Positions 19,284 through 26,479 of a DNA stretch of 56,666 nucleotides are shown in pieces (the stretch's first letter is position 1; each line of letters starts with the position of its first letter). Below the pieces are notes generated by a model that saw only the letters and a program-made list of their open reading frames with translations, ran no database searches and was not told where the DNA came from. This DNA is from Candidatus Obscuribacterales bacterium (lineage in GTDB: Bacteria; Cyanobacteriota; Vampirovibrionia; Obscuribacterales; Obscuribacteraceae), in NCBI GenBank assembly GCA_020050685.1, contig JAGVKG010000030.1, positions 1 through 56,666 on the forward strand, read 5' to 3'. The translations under genes were made by a program, and so were the position numbers.

Positions 19284-20600
19284 TTACTGAAGAGTCAAAG
19301 CATTTGTGATGTTGTTGGCCTTAGCGTCAACTTCAGTTAGCGGCTTCAAGTTCCAACGAGATTCGATGAACTTTAGAATGGATGTGCTGTCATATTCGGT
19401 GTGATCAACAAAATGCTTCTTGGCAAAGGGACCAAGAATTAGTGTCGGCACGCGAGTACCCGGTCCGAAGAAGTCGCGCTTCGGTGGTGGCACATGATCC
19501 CAGCGGCCACCATTTTCATCGTAAGTGATGATGATCAAACTGTCCTGCCAATATTTACTTGCCTTAATTGCCTGCAAATATTTTTCCGTCACTGCCTCGC
19601 AAGGAAGTGGTGCATAAAGACCGGGATGCTCATCGAAGTCCACCTGATGAATAAAAGATACTTGCGGCAATTTGCCTTGCTTCAAGTCTGAAAGCAATTC
19701 CGCATCATCTTTGCGAATGGATTTATGGGCCTTCGTTCCTTCAGCATATTTTTTTGTATAGTCCAAACACAATACTGTGTAGTCACCATACCAAGCCCAA
19801 GTAATTCCCTTCGCATCGAGACGATCGCAAATGGTGGCATGGTTAGTTAGTGGCACTGGACCAATAGGTGCAGGTGGTGGCGGATTGTTGACGATGAAGC
19901 CGTCTTCCGATACCACGTGTTTATGTTCAATCCGTCCATATTCCCAAGGCTTATGCACATATTGCTCAGGCGCGTTTTCCCATCGAAGTGGAGCGGCCGA
20001 AAGCAAATAACAATTGTTGAGCCAAGAGCCACCAAAGGCTGCATGAAAAAAATGATCGCAAAGCGTATATTCGGATGCCCATTTACCGAGTGGCAATTTG
20101 TGCGCATCGTAGTAACTCATTGGCAATGAGCCAGCCAAGCTCAAGGCAATGAACTTATCCATCTTGCCACCATTGATTTGTTCTTTCTGATTGTAGAAGC
20201 GGTGCATCATGTCACCGGTCTTCTCATTCAAACCAATGTAAGGCAATAAATCATATGGCTTTGGTGGCAGTCCGAGAGGAATACGCGCATCAACAACTGG
20301 TGGCTTAACCATATTGTTCAACGCATGCGGCCACTGTTTGTATGGTTTGCCTTTTTTGCTCAACTGATCAACATGATTGATGCCGGCAATTCCATCTGCA
20401 CCTTCAAACAAACCATAGAGACCATCGAAGCTCCAGTTCTCCATATAAAAGACGATCACATGTTTGATCTTGTTTAGACCTTGGGGGACTTCGCCGCGAG
20501 CACCAGAAGACTTGGTGGCAAACGCTGCGAGAGAAAATATCTGTGCCAGACAAAGACAAAAAACAATTGCTGCAAAACGTCCAATCAATTTCTCAAACAT
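19284..20600 (-). CDS. Secreted phosphoesterase-family protein (PF04185-like)
   Basis: Related to bacterial acid phosphatases and phospholipase C enzymes of the phosphoesterase family. The ATG at 20600 has a strong AGGAAG site 6 nt upstream and is followed by a signal peptide ending about AFA (438 residues in total). Earlier in-frame starts to 20630 lack such a site. Family blocks are VIVFYMENWSFDGLYG (usually ENRSFD; here W replaces R), HAAFGGSWLNN, FIHQVDFDEHPG, IITYDENGGRWDHVPPP and GTRVPTLILGPFA. It lies between tuf and rpsJ on the same strand, an unusual place, separated from tuf by a terminator. Substrate cannot be read from the sequence. Confidence 0.85.
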   Translation of the reverse strand: MFEKLIGRFAAIVFCLCLAQIFSLAAFATKSSGARGEVPQGLNKIKHVIVFYMENWSFDGLYGLFEGADGIAGINHVDQLSKKGKPYKQWPHALNNMVKPPVVDARIPLGLPPKPYDLLPYIGLNEKTGDMMHRFYNQKEQINGGKMDKFIALSLAGSLPMSYYDAHKLPLGKWASEYTLCDHFFHAAFGGSWLNNCYLLSAAPLRWENAPEQYVHKPWEYGRIEHKHVVSEDGFIVNNPPPPAPIGPVPLTNHATICDRLDAKGITWAWYGDYTVLCLDYTKKYAEGTKAHKSIRKDDAELLSDLKQGKLPQVSFIHQVDFDEHPGLYAPLPCEAVTEKYLQAIKASKYWQDSLIIITYDENGGRWDHVPPPKRDFFGPGTRVPTLILGPFAKKHFVDHTEYDSTSILKFIESRWNLKPLTEVDAKANNITNALTLQ

Positions 20601-20634
20601 GTTCAGCTTCCTCATCAAAAACATTTTCAAAGAG

Positions 20635-20659
20635 AAAGGACGACCGATGGCCGTCCTTT
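20635..20659 (-). terminator. Intrinsic terminator after tuf
   Basis: On the minus strand AAAGGACG and CGTCCTTT pair around a short GC-containing loop, followed by CTCTTTG. It lies about 27 nt after the tuf stop and just before the phosphoesterase gene, so tuf transcription probably ends here in part or in full. Confidence 0.7.
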
Positions 20660-20685
20660 ACTCGTTTGCTTATCGTTTACCTAGC

Positions 20686-21870
20686 TTAGGCAATGATGGA
20701 TGCAACCACTCCGGAGCCGACTGTACGGCCGCCTTCGCGGATAGCGAAACGCATTCCTTGCTCAACGGCTACTGGTTGAATCAATTCAACTTCCATAGCA
20801 ACGTTATCACCAGGCATAACCATTTCAACGCCATCTGGCAATTTGATTGAGCCAGTTACGTCAGTTGTACGGATGTAGAACTGTGGTCTGTAACCTGGGA
20901 AGAATGGAGTGTGACGTCCACCTTCTTCTTTGGACAGAACGTAAACTTCTGCTTTGAACTTGGTGTGTGGTTTGATTGAACCTGGCTTAGCGATAACTTG
21001 ACCGCGCTCAATCATGTGCTTTTCTACACCGCGCAAAAGAAGTCCAACGTTGTCACCGGCGATACCAGAATCCAATGTCTTCTGATACATTTCCACACCG
21101 GTTACGGTTGTCTTGCGAGTTTCTTGCAAGCCGATGATTTCGACTTCTTCGCCTACTTTGATTTGTCCACGCTCAATACGACCTGTGGCAACGGTACCAC
21201 GGCCTGTAATGGTGAAGACGTCTTCTACTGCGAGCAAGAACGGTTTGTCGATTTCACGTTCCGGTGTTGGAACATAATCATCAACTGCCTTCATCAGCTC
21301 AGTAATCTTAGCTTCCATGGCAGCATCGCCTTCCAAAGCTTTGAGAGCCGAACCGCGAATGAACGGTGTCTTATCGCCTGGGAAATCGTACTTATTGAGA
21401 AGCTCACGTGCTTCCATTTCAACCAGGTCGAGCAATTCTGGATCGTCAACCATGTCGCACTTGTTCAAGAAAACTACGATGTAAGGAACACCTACCTGAC
21501 GGGCAAGCAGAATGTGCTCACGTGTCTGAGGCATTGGACCATCGGATGCAGAGATGACGAGGATTGCTCCGTCCATCTGAGCGGCACCGGTGATCATGTT
21601 CTTGATGTAGTCAGCGTGACCAGGGCAGTCAACGTGGCTGTAGTGACGAGCATCAGTTTCATACTCGACGTGGGCTGTGTTAATCGTGATACCACGGGCT
21701 TTTTCTTCCGGAGCAGCGTCGATTTCGTCATATTTCTTGAACTTGGCTTTGCCCAGTTTGGACAGTGCCAAAGTAATTGCGGCCGTGAGTGTTGTCTTAC
21801 CGTGGTCGACGTGACCAATGGTGCCGACATTCACGTTAGGTTTGTTTCTTTCGTACTTTTGGCGAGCCAT
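20686..21870 (-). CDS. tuf: Elongation factor Tu
   Basis: GTPase that delivers aminoacyl-tRNA to the ribosome, 394 residues, the standard length. G motifs are GHVDHGKT (P-loop), DCPGHADY and NKCD. Domain 2 has [16 protein letters not shown]. An AAGGAG site precedes the ATG. It is the distal gene of a tRNA-Thr/Tyr/Thr-tuf unit, like tufB in E. coli, instead of following fusA; no rpsL, rpsG or fusA is in the window. Confidence 0.98.
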   Translation of the reverse strand: MARQKYERNKPNVNVGTIGHVDHGKTTLTAAITLALSKLGKAKFKKYDEIDAAPEEKARGITINTAHVEYETDARHYSHVDCPGHADYIKNMITGAAQMDGAILVISASDGPMPQTREHILLARQVGVPYIVVFLNKCDMVDDPELLDLVEMEARELLNKYDFPGDKTPFIRGSALKALEGDAAMEAKITELMKAVDDYVPTPEREIDKPFLLAVEDVFTITGRGTVATGRIERGQIKVGEEVEIIGLQETRKTTVTGVEMYQKTLDSGIAGDNVGLLLRGVEKHMIERGQVIAKPGSIKPHTKFKAEVYVLSKEEGGRHTPFFPGYRPQFYIRTTDVTGSIKLPDGVEMVMPGDNVAMEVELIQPVAVEQGMRFAIREGGRTVGSGVVASIIA

Positions 21871-22001
21871 CCTTCTTCTTCTCCTTGGTTAACTCTTTGA
21901 CTATAACAATAGTGCTTTTGGGATCTTAAATTAAAGAAAGCACTATATTGGTGCAAGCCACTAGATCTCTTTATATTTATGGCATTGCTGGCTTTGTAAA
22001 G

Positions 22002-22076
22002 TGGAGCCCATGACGAGGTTCGAACTCGTGACCTCCCCCTTACCAAGGGGGTGCACTACCACTGTGCTACATGGGC
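22002..22076 (-). tRNA. tRNA-Thr(GGT)
   Basis: A full cloverleaf: acceptor GCCCATG/CATGGGC, D stem GCAC/GTGC, anticodon stem CCCCC/GGGGG with loop TTGGTAA (anticodon GGT), and T arm ACGAG-TTCGAAC-CTCGT. Discriminator T and an encoded CCA complete it at 75 nt. It is the tRNA nearest to tuf. Confidence 0.95.
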
Positions 22077-22165
22077 ACACCTCTTGTTTGTCATCGCAAT
22101 CAATCCCTTTCAGGCTTAGCCATCTTGTCAGCCGGCAAAGCCTTCTGCATCTTGATTACGAAGTT

Positions 22166-22248
22166 TGGGCGGAGCTGGATTCGAACCAGCGTAGGCTTGC
22201 GCCAACGAGTTTACAGCCCGTCTCCTTTAGCCACTCGGACATCCGCCC
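22166..22248 (-). tRNA. tRNA-Tyr(GTA)
   Basis: Class II tRNA with acceptor GGGCGGA/TCCGCCC, anticodon loop CTGTAAA (anticodon GTA), a long variable arm (TGGCGCAAGCC) and a T arm with GGTTCGAATCC. Discriminator A; CCA is not encoded. It lies between the two tRNA-Thr genes. Confidence 0.95.
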
Positions 22249-22252
22249 CAAA

Positions 22253-22324
22253 AGCCGGTGATGGGATTCGAACCCGCAACCTACGGTTTACAAAACCGTT
22301 GCTCTGCCGTTGAGCTACACCGGC
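22253..22324 (-). tRNA. tRNA-Thr(TGT)
   Basis: Acceptor GCCGGTG/CACCGGC, D stem GCTC/GAGC, anticodon stem ACGGT/ACCGT with loop TTTGTAA (anticodon TGT), T loop TTCGAAT. The T stem shows a C-A mismatch and a G-T pair at its base. CCA is not encoded. It is the first gene of the tRNA-tuf unit and starts 4 nt before tRNA-Tyr. Confidence 0.93.
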
Positions 22325-22344
22325 CCACTTTGAGTGAGTGTGAA

Positions 22345-22374
22345 ATTCTACAAGCTTGAATTAAACACTGTCAA
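22345..22374 (-). promoter_or_regulatory. Promoter of the tRNA-Thr/Tyr/Thr-tuf unit
   Basis: On the minus strand a perfect TTGACA is followed after 18 nt by TAGAAT, about 20 nt upstream of the first tRNA. This is the best sigma70-type promoter that I see in the window and fits a highly expressed stable-RNA operon. Confidence 0.75.
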
Positions 22375-22464
22375 ATTGACATCGCGCCAAGCGATACAGG
22401 AGATATTCCATCTTGTCTAAAAAAATATAAGAAGTCCAAAATTGCCGGGCTTTATTGCGAATTA

Positions 22465-23391
22465 TTACTTAGCGCCCGACTGCCTGACTACTTCATAGAA
22501 GAAAATCGAGGCAGCAACGGAAGCATTCAAAGATTCCGTATGACCAGGCATAGGAATCTTGACGAGAAAGTCGCAAAGCTTTTGTGACAATTGACCCATG
22601 CCTGCACCTTCACCACCAATAATCACGCAAAGCTGCCGCTTGAGATCTGATTCAAACAAATTCTCTTTCGCATCAATATCCAAACCCCAAACCCAAAAGC
22701 CATTTTCCTTCAAGGTCTCAATTGTCTGAGCCAAATTGACGACTCGCACAACCGGCAAGTTGGCCAAGGCACCGGCACTAACTTTGGCCACAGTACCAGT
22801 TACTTGAGCAGAACGTCTCTGAGGCAAAAACAAGGCTTTCACTCCCATGGCTTCGGCTGAGCGAATAATCGCCCCAAGATTGTGCGGATCTTCGATGCCA
22901 TCAGCAATGGCAACACAATAGCCATCCATGGTCAGTCCTTGTCGCTCGCGCAATGTTTTGTCTAATTTCAATTTGAGCAAGAATGTTTCCATGCTCCAAA
23001 GTTCTGCTTGGCTGACATAGGCCATCACGCCTTGGTGATGCGCATCCTCCGGGCAAGAATTATCTAGCTTGTGCTTATCGACTTGTTGCACCGGAATCTT
23101 CAATTGGCGAGCCAACTGCCAAATTTGATCAATGCGCTTATCCGGTCGCATTCCTTGTGACACCATAATCTTGTTCACTTTAATAGTCGGCAAGTGAGAG
23201 AGCTTAGCAAGATCTTTTAAATCCGAGGCAGTCAGCGCTTCTTCGCCTAACTGCAAACGCAGCTTAGCCACTGCATCAGTAATTTCTCTTTCTTGATCTT
23301 TGCCACCATCGAGGGGCAAAGCACCTTCTTGCGTTTGTGCTTCCAAAAAAGAAAGCACTGCATTTCTACCAAAAATAATTTCGTCGTTCAT
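22465..23391 (-). CDS. rlmB: SpoU/TrmH-family 23S rRNA 2'-O-methyltransferase, RlmB-like
   Basis: SAM-dependent knotted (SPOUT) methyltransferase; RlmB methylates G2251 of 23S rRNA. Motifs are NLGAIIRSAEAMGV, IIGGEGAGMGQLSQ and MPGHTESLNASVAASIF. The N-terminal substrate-binding domain starts EIIFGRNAVLSFLEA, but about 50 extra polar residues follow before INKIMVSQGMR-like sequence resumes. I take the ATG at 23391 (308 residues), since the upstream 39 codons are not family-like. Subfamily assignment (RlmB against TrmH) is likely, not proven. Confidence 0.9.
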   Translation of the reverse strand: MNDEIIFGRNAVLSFLEAQTQEGALPLDGGKDQEREITDAVAKLRLQLGEEALTASDLKDLAKLSHLPTIKVNKIMVSQGMRPDKRIDQIWQLARQLKIPVQQVDKHKLDNSCPEDAHHQGVMAYVSQAELWSMETFLLKLKLDKTLRERQGLTMDGYCVAIADGIEDPHNLGAIIRSAEAMGVKALFLPQRRSAQVTGTVAKVSAGALANLPVVRVVNLAQTIETLKENGFWVWGLDIDAKENLFESDLKRQLCVIIGGEGAGMGQLSQKLCDFLVKIPMPGHTESLNASVAASIFFYEVVRQSGAK

Positions 23392-23512
23392 AAAATCAGA
23401 CTCTGCAATTTTTACCGATTGGTGCCACAAGTGCACATTGTGGGAAGACCCCCATAGACATTTAAGTGGACATTGCCTAGTGTTTAATAATCCCTTGGAG
23501 TAAGTCACTCAC

Positions 23513-23728
23513 ATGTTTTTCGACCTTTGTTTTTTTGGCCTACCGATGGCCGCTGCCATCTTACTAGGGACCAATGCCTGGCGCAATCATAACGTGCGCC
23601 TCTGGCGTGCATGTGGCTGCTTTACTTGCTACTGCCTCTTTTATTTAGCCGGAGGGCGTGAAGCTATCGCTTACGTGACTTGCTTAGCAATGATGGGCGG
23701 CATACCAATGCTGGGCGGTAATATCTAG
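23513..23728 (+). CDS. Possible small membrane protein
   Basis: A 71-residue ORF with two hydrophobic stretches (around residues 5-20 and 38-65) and six cysteines. I do not recognise it. A GGAG lies 12 nt before the ATG, which is rather far. It stands alone between two minus-strand genes. It may be real or chance. Confidence 0.3.
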   Translation: MFFDLCFFGLPMAAAILLGTNAWRNHNVRLWRACGCFTCYCLFYLAGGREAIAYVTCLAMMGGIPMLGGNI

Positions 23729-23744
23729 ACTTAAGCCGAAGGCT

Positions 23745-23966
23745 CTAAGTACCTGAATGTCTTAACTGCTGCGCCTCAGCCAGAGAGCGCATAGATATCT
23801 TGTGTTTCTTCAGCCAGCGCGAAATAGTGTTCGGATCACACCACTGCTTTTCTTCTTCCCGATAAATTCGGGCAATTTCCACAGTGCTGAGCTTTTCTTT
23901 CACGTATTTTTGGTAAAGCCAGTCCCTGTCTTGATAAATGGTTGTCGTTCTTAAGCTTTTACCCAT
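23745..23966 (-). CDS. Small helix-turn-helix-like protein
   Basis: A 73-residue protein with a probable HTH: LSTVEIARIYREEEKQW followed by TISRWLKKHKISMRS, the pattern of short DNA-binding domains found alone or joined to homing endonucleases and transposases. An AAGGTGG site lies 8 nt before the ATG. No nuclease or integrase part is present. Role (regulator or a leftover of a mobile gene) cannot be told. It lies between rlmB and selA on the minus strand. Confidence 0.65.
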   Translation of the reverse strand: MGKSLRTTTIYQDRDWLYQKYVKEKLSTVEIARIYREEEKQWCDPNTISRWLKKHKISMRSLAEAQQLRHSGT

Positions 23967-24134
23967 AAAATAACCACCTTATTGACCGGGAATTATTGGT
24001 CTAGCAAAATTTAGATTCTATATGAGCCCGACCGATTGGGTCGTCTAGCCATTATCGCTATACCCAATTTTCCATGTTAAACAATTATCTGGCAACTCGG
24101 TAATTACGTTTTTTATCGCTAAAATAAGTCAGCT

Positions 24135-25532
24135 ATGTCCACACCGCTTTCCAGCCAATATTTGCCCCAGGTAGATAAACTGCTCAGGCATCCAGAAATA
24201 GTAGCCAACACAGGCAAACTGCGCCGCGAGGTTCTGGTTGAACTGATTCGCAAGCGTTTAGCCTTGTATCGCCAAGGCTTTCAGTCTTGCCCTGAGGATA
24301 TCGATGAAATTGCCAGGCAAATAGTCAAGGATGTAAAAGCCCTGCTCAAGCCGCACCTTTCTCGTGTAATTAATGGTACAGGCGTAATCCTCAGTACAAA
24401 CCTTGGACGGGCGCCACTACCAGCCAAAGCGATTGCCAACTTGGTGGAAGTTGCGAGTCACTACTCAAATTTGGAAACCGACTTAGACTCAGGCAAGCGC
24501 GGCGAACGTACTACATATATAGAAGAACTGCTTAGCCTATTGGTGGGCAGCCAAGCAGCTTGTGTGGTCAATAACAATGCAGCTGCAGTACTTCTGGCAG
24601 TCAAAGCCTTGTCCTCTGACAAAGAAGTGATTGTTTCCCGCGGCGAGCTGGTGGAAATTGGCGGCAGCTTTCGTTTGCCGGAAGTAATTGTGGCCGGTGG
24701 CGGAAAGCTAAAAGAGGTGGGGACAACAAACAAGACCAGAGTTGCCGATTACCGCCAAGCCATGTCCAAAGAAACGGGAATCTTGCTCAAGTGTCACAAA
24801 TCCAACTATCAGATTTCTGGATTTACCGAGGAGGCAAGCCTGACTGAATTGGTCTTGCTCACAGAAGAGTTTGATCTGCCCCTGGTTTACGATCTCGGCT
24901 CCGGTGTTTTAGACCGGCTGCCGCTTGCCGCAGGCATGACTAAAGAAAGTACCGCACTGATCGCAGACGAACCGACGGTGGCTGATACCATTGGCGGTGG
25001 CGCTTGTTTAGTGACGTTTTCCGGCGACAAACTTTTGGGTGGCATACAAGCCGGGATTATTTGCGGCAAGCGCGAACTAGTTGCAAAACTTAGACACAAT
25101 CCACTTTATCGCGCCTTACGTCCAGACAAAGTAATTATTTCACTTCTAGAATCTGTCCTTGCCCAATACACTTTGGCAGACGCGGAGGCAGAAATTCCCA
25201 CGCTCAAGATGCTAAAACTATCGGAAGAAACGCTCAAAAAGCGCGTCGAGCGTTTTATCCAGAAGACAAGCTCGGCGCTCAGTCAATTGCATTTAGAACT
25301 CATAGCCTGCAATTCCACCACCGGTGGTGGCACACTTCCCGGCTTGCAAATTCCCAGCTACGGTCTTTCAATCCGTTCTGATTATCCAGCGAATAAACTT
25401 GCCGCACTTTTGCGCCAATCAATAATTCCCATAGTCACAATTGTGCAAAACGACACAGTGATTATCGACTTTCGTACACTTTTTGAAGAAGACGAAGAAG
25501 TATTGTTCGAGGCACTCAAAGCTGTTTCTTAA
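24135..25532 (+). CDS. selA: L-seryl-tRNA(Sec) selenium transferase
   Basis: PLP enzyme that converts seryl-tRNA(Sec) to selenocysteinyl-tRNA(Sec) using selenophosphate. It has 465 residues, the usual length. INGTGVILSTNLGRAPLP and NNNAAAVLLAVKAL are family blocks. The PLP lysine is in SGDKLLGGIQAG at residue 299, matching Lys295 of E. coli. selB, selD and tRNA-Sec are not in the window, and I saw no obvious selenoprotein here. Related SelA-like aminotransferases exist, but the conserved N-terminal RKLRREVLVELIRKRL-type region favours true SelA. Confidence 0.92.
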   Translation: MSTPLSSQYLPQVDKLLRHPEIVANTGKLRREVLVELIRKRLALYRQGFQSCPEDIDEIARQIVKDVKALLKPHLSRVINGTGVILSTNLGRAPLPAKAIANLVEVASHYSNLETDLDSGKRGERTTYIEELLSLLVGSQAACVVNNNAAAVLLAVKALSSDKEVIVSRGELVEIGGSFRLPEVIVAGGGKLKEVGTTNKTRVADYRQAMSKETGILLKCHKSNYQISGFTEEASLTELVLLTEEFDLPLVYDLGSGVLDRLPLAAGMTKESTALIADEPTVADTIGGGACLVTFSGDKLLGGIQAGIICGKRELVAKLRHNPLYRALRPDKVIISLLESVLAQYTLADAEAEIPTLKMLKLSEETLKKRVERFIQKTSSALSQLHLELIACNSTTGGGTLPGLQIPSYGLSIRSDYPANKLAALLRQSIIPIVTIVQNDTVIIDFRTLFEEDEEVLFEALKAVS

Positions 25533-25572
25533 AAGATACTCCCAGACCAATTACTGTTTTGACTATCGGGTT

Positions 25573-25995
25573 TTACTTGTCTCCCGACTTGTCTTGCAGC
25601 AAAGAATCGAAACGTTGATCCATATCTTCATCGGAAATTTCGCCTAAGCGCATTTTGTCACGCGGTACTTTATTGTCCGGCAAACTTTCTCCGGACATGA
25701 CCGGTCTTGCTTTCAACTCCTCGATTTTGGCAGCAATCTCGTCTTTCAAGGCAGACAAACGTTGTTCGGCTACTTTGTATTCTTCGATTAGTTTATCAGT
25801 CGTACCTAAAATATTTGAACGTACATTGCCAAGCCGATCTTCCATGGCAAAAAGCTTTCCGACCTGACTTTCAACATCGGACATCAATTCTCGTATGTCT
25901 TTGTTTTCCTGTCGTGGCAAATTTTGCTTAGCCTTTTTTGCGCCTGTATTTTCGTTTTCTGAATTACTGTCTTGTTCTTTTTTAGTCACGCTCAT
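25573..25995 (-). CDS. Hypothetical coiled-coil protein
   Basis: A soluble, highly charged protein of 140 residues with no recognised domain. The first 30 residues are Asn/Glu/Lys-rich and look disordered. Residues about 35-95 form a probable coiled coil (for example EEYKVAEQRLSALKDEIAAK). The tail is acidic. It sits convergent to selA, and a divergent small membrane protein gene starts 183 nt away. Function unknown. Confidence 0.7.
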   Translation of the reverse strand: MSVTKKEQDSNSENENTGAKKAKQNLPRQENKDIRELMSDVESQVGKLFAMEDRLGNVRSNILGTTDKLIEEYKVAEQRLSALKDEIAAKIEELKARPVMSGESLPDNKVPRDKMRLGEISDEDMDQRFDSLLQDKSGDK

Positions 25996-26178
25996 ATCTC
26001 CAAGCAGACTCTTACTTCATTTTATCTGCTTCAGTAAAAAAACTTTGCATTCATTCAGCCATTATCAGCCACCCGCTCATACATCTACTAAATATAATAG
26101 ACTTGAATAGATTATAATTTTGGCTGGTGTATGAGCGGGATAAACGAAGAAATTTACTAACCTAAGGAGTAGGGAATT

Positions 26179-26421
26179 ATGGGAGAAGATGTAAACGCTA
26201 AAGTTGCAGAGTTGGAGAAGAAGCTTGCTGAACAAGCTAGATTCACCCGTACAGTAGTGGTTGCTTGCACTTGCGCCATTCTCGGTGTGCAATTCTACAC
26301 AACTACTGAAACATTTTCTGGCATAGTCGCCATCAACAACTTGATGGGCAGCATGCAGTCTTTGGCAGCTCAACGCTCCTGCGCTCAAGCTCAGGATAAA
26401 GCTCAAGCTCCAGCCAAATAG
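26179..26421 (+). CDS. Small single-span membrane protein
   Basis: An 80-residue protein with a short heptad-like N-terminus (VNAKVAELEKKLAEQ), one hydrophobic segment (about residues 24-42, VVVACTCAILGVQFY) and an Ala/Gln/Lys tail. AAGGAG lies 9 nt before the ATG, so translation is well supported. No family recognised. It is convergent with the coiled-coil protein that follows, with a bidirectional terminator between them. Confidence 0.7.
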   Translation: MGEDVNAKVAELEKKLAEQARFTRTVVVACTCAILGVQFYTTTETFSGIVAINNLMGSMQSLAAQRSCAQAQDKAQAPAK

Positions 26422-26443
26422 TTGATCTCAATCGGCATTTGAT

Positions 26444-26478
26444 CACAGGGCGCTAGCTTAGCGTCCTGTGTTTGCTTG
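26444..26478. terminator. Bidirectional terminator between convergent genes
   Basis: CACAGGGCGCTA and TAGCGTCCTGTG pair almost perfectly around a 3-nt loop, followed on the plus strand by TTTGCTTGTTT. It separates the small membrane protein gene from the convergent 786-residue gene whose stop is at 26480. Confidence 0.8.
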
Positions 26479-26479
26479 T

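Noticed and set aside
20998-21900. Long plus-strand ORF (300 codons) opposite tuf
   Set aside because: Antisense of a highly conserved, codon-biased gene; no ribosome-binding site and no recognisable protein.
22001-22313. Two plus-strand ORFs over the tRNA cluster
   Set aside because: They translate the antisense of three tRNA genes, a common annotation artefact.
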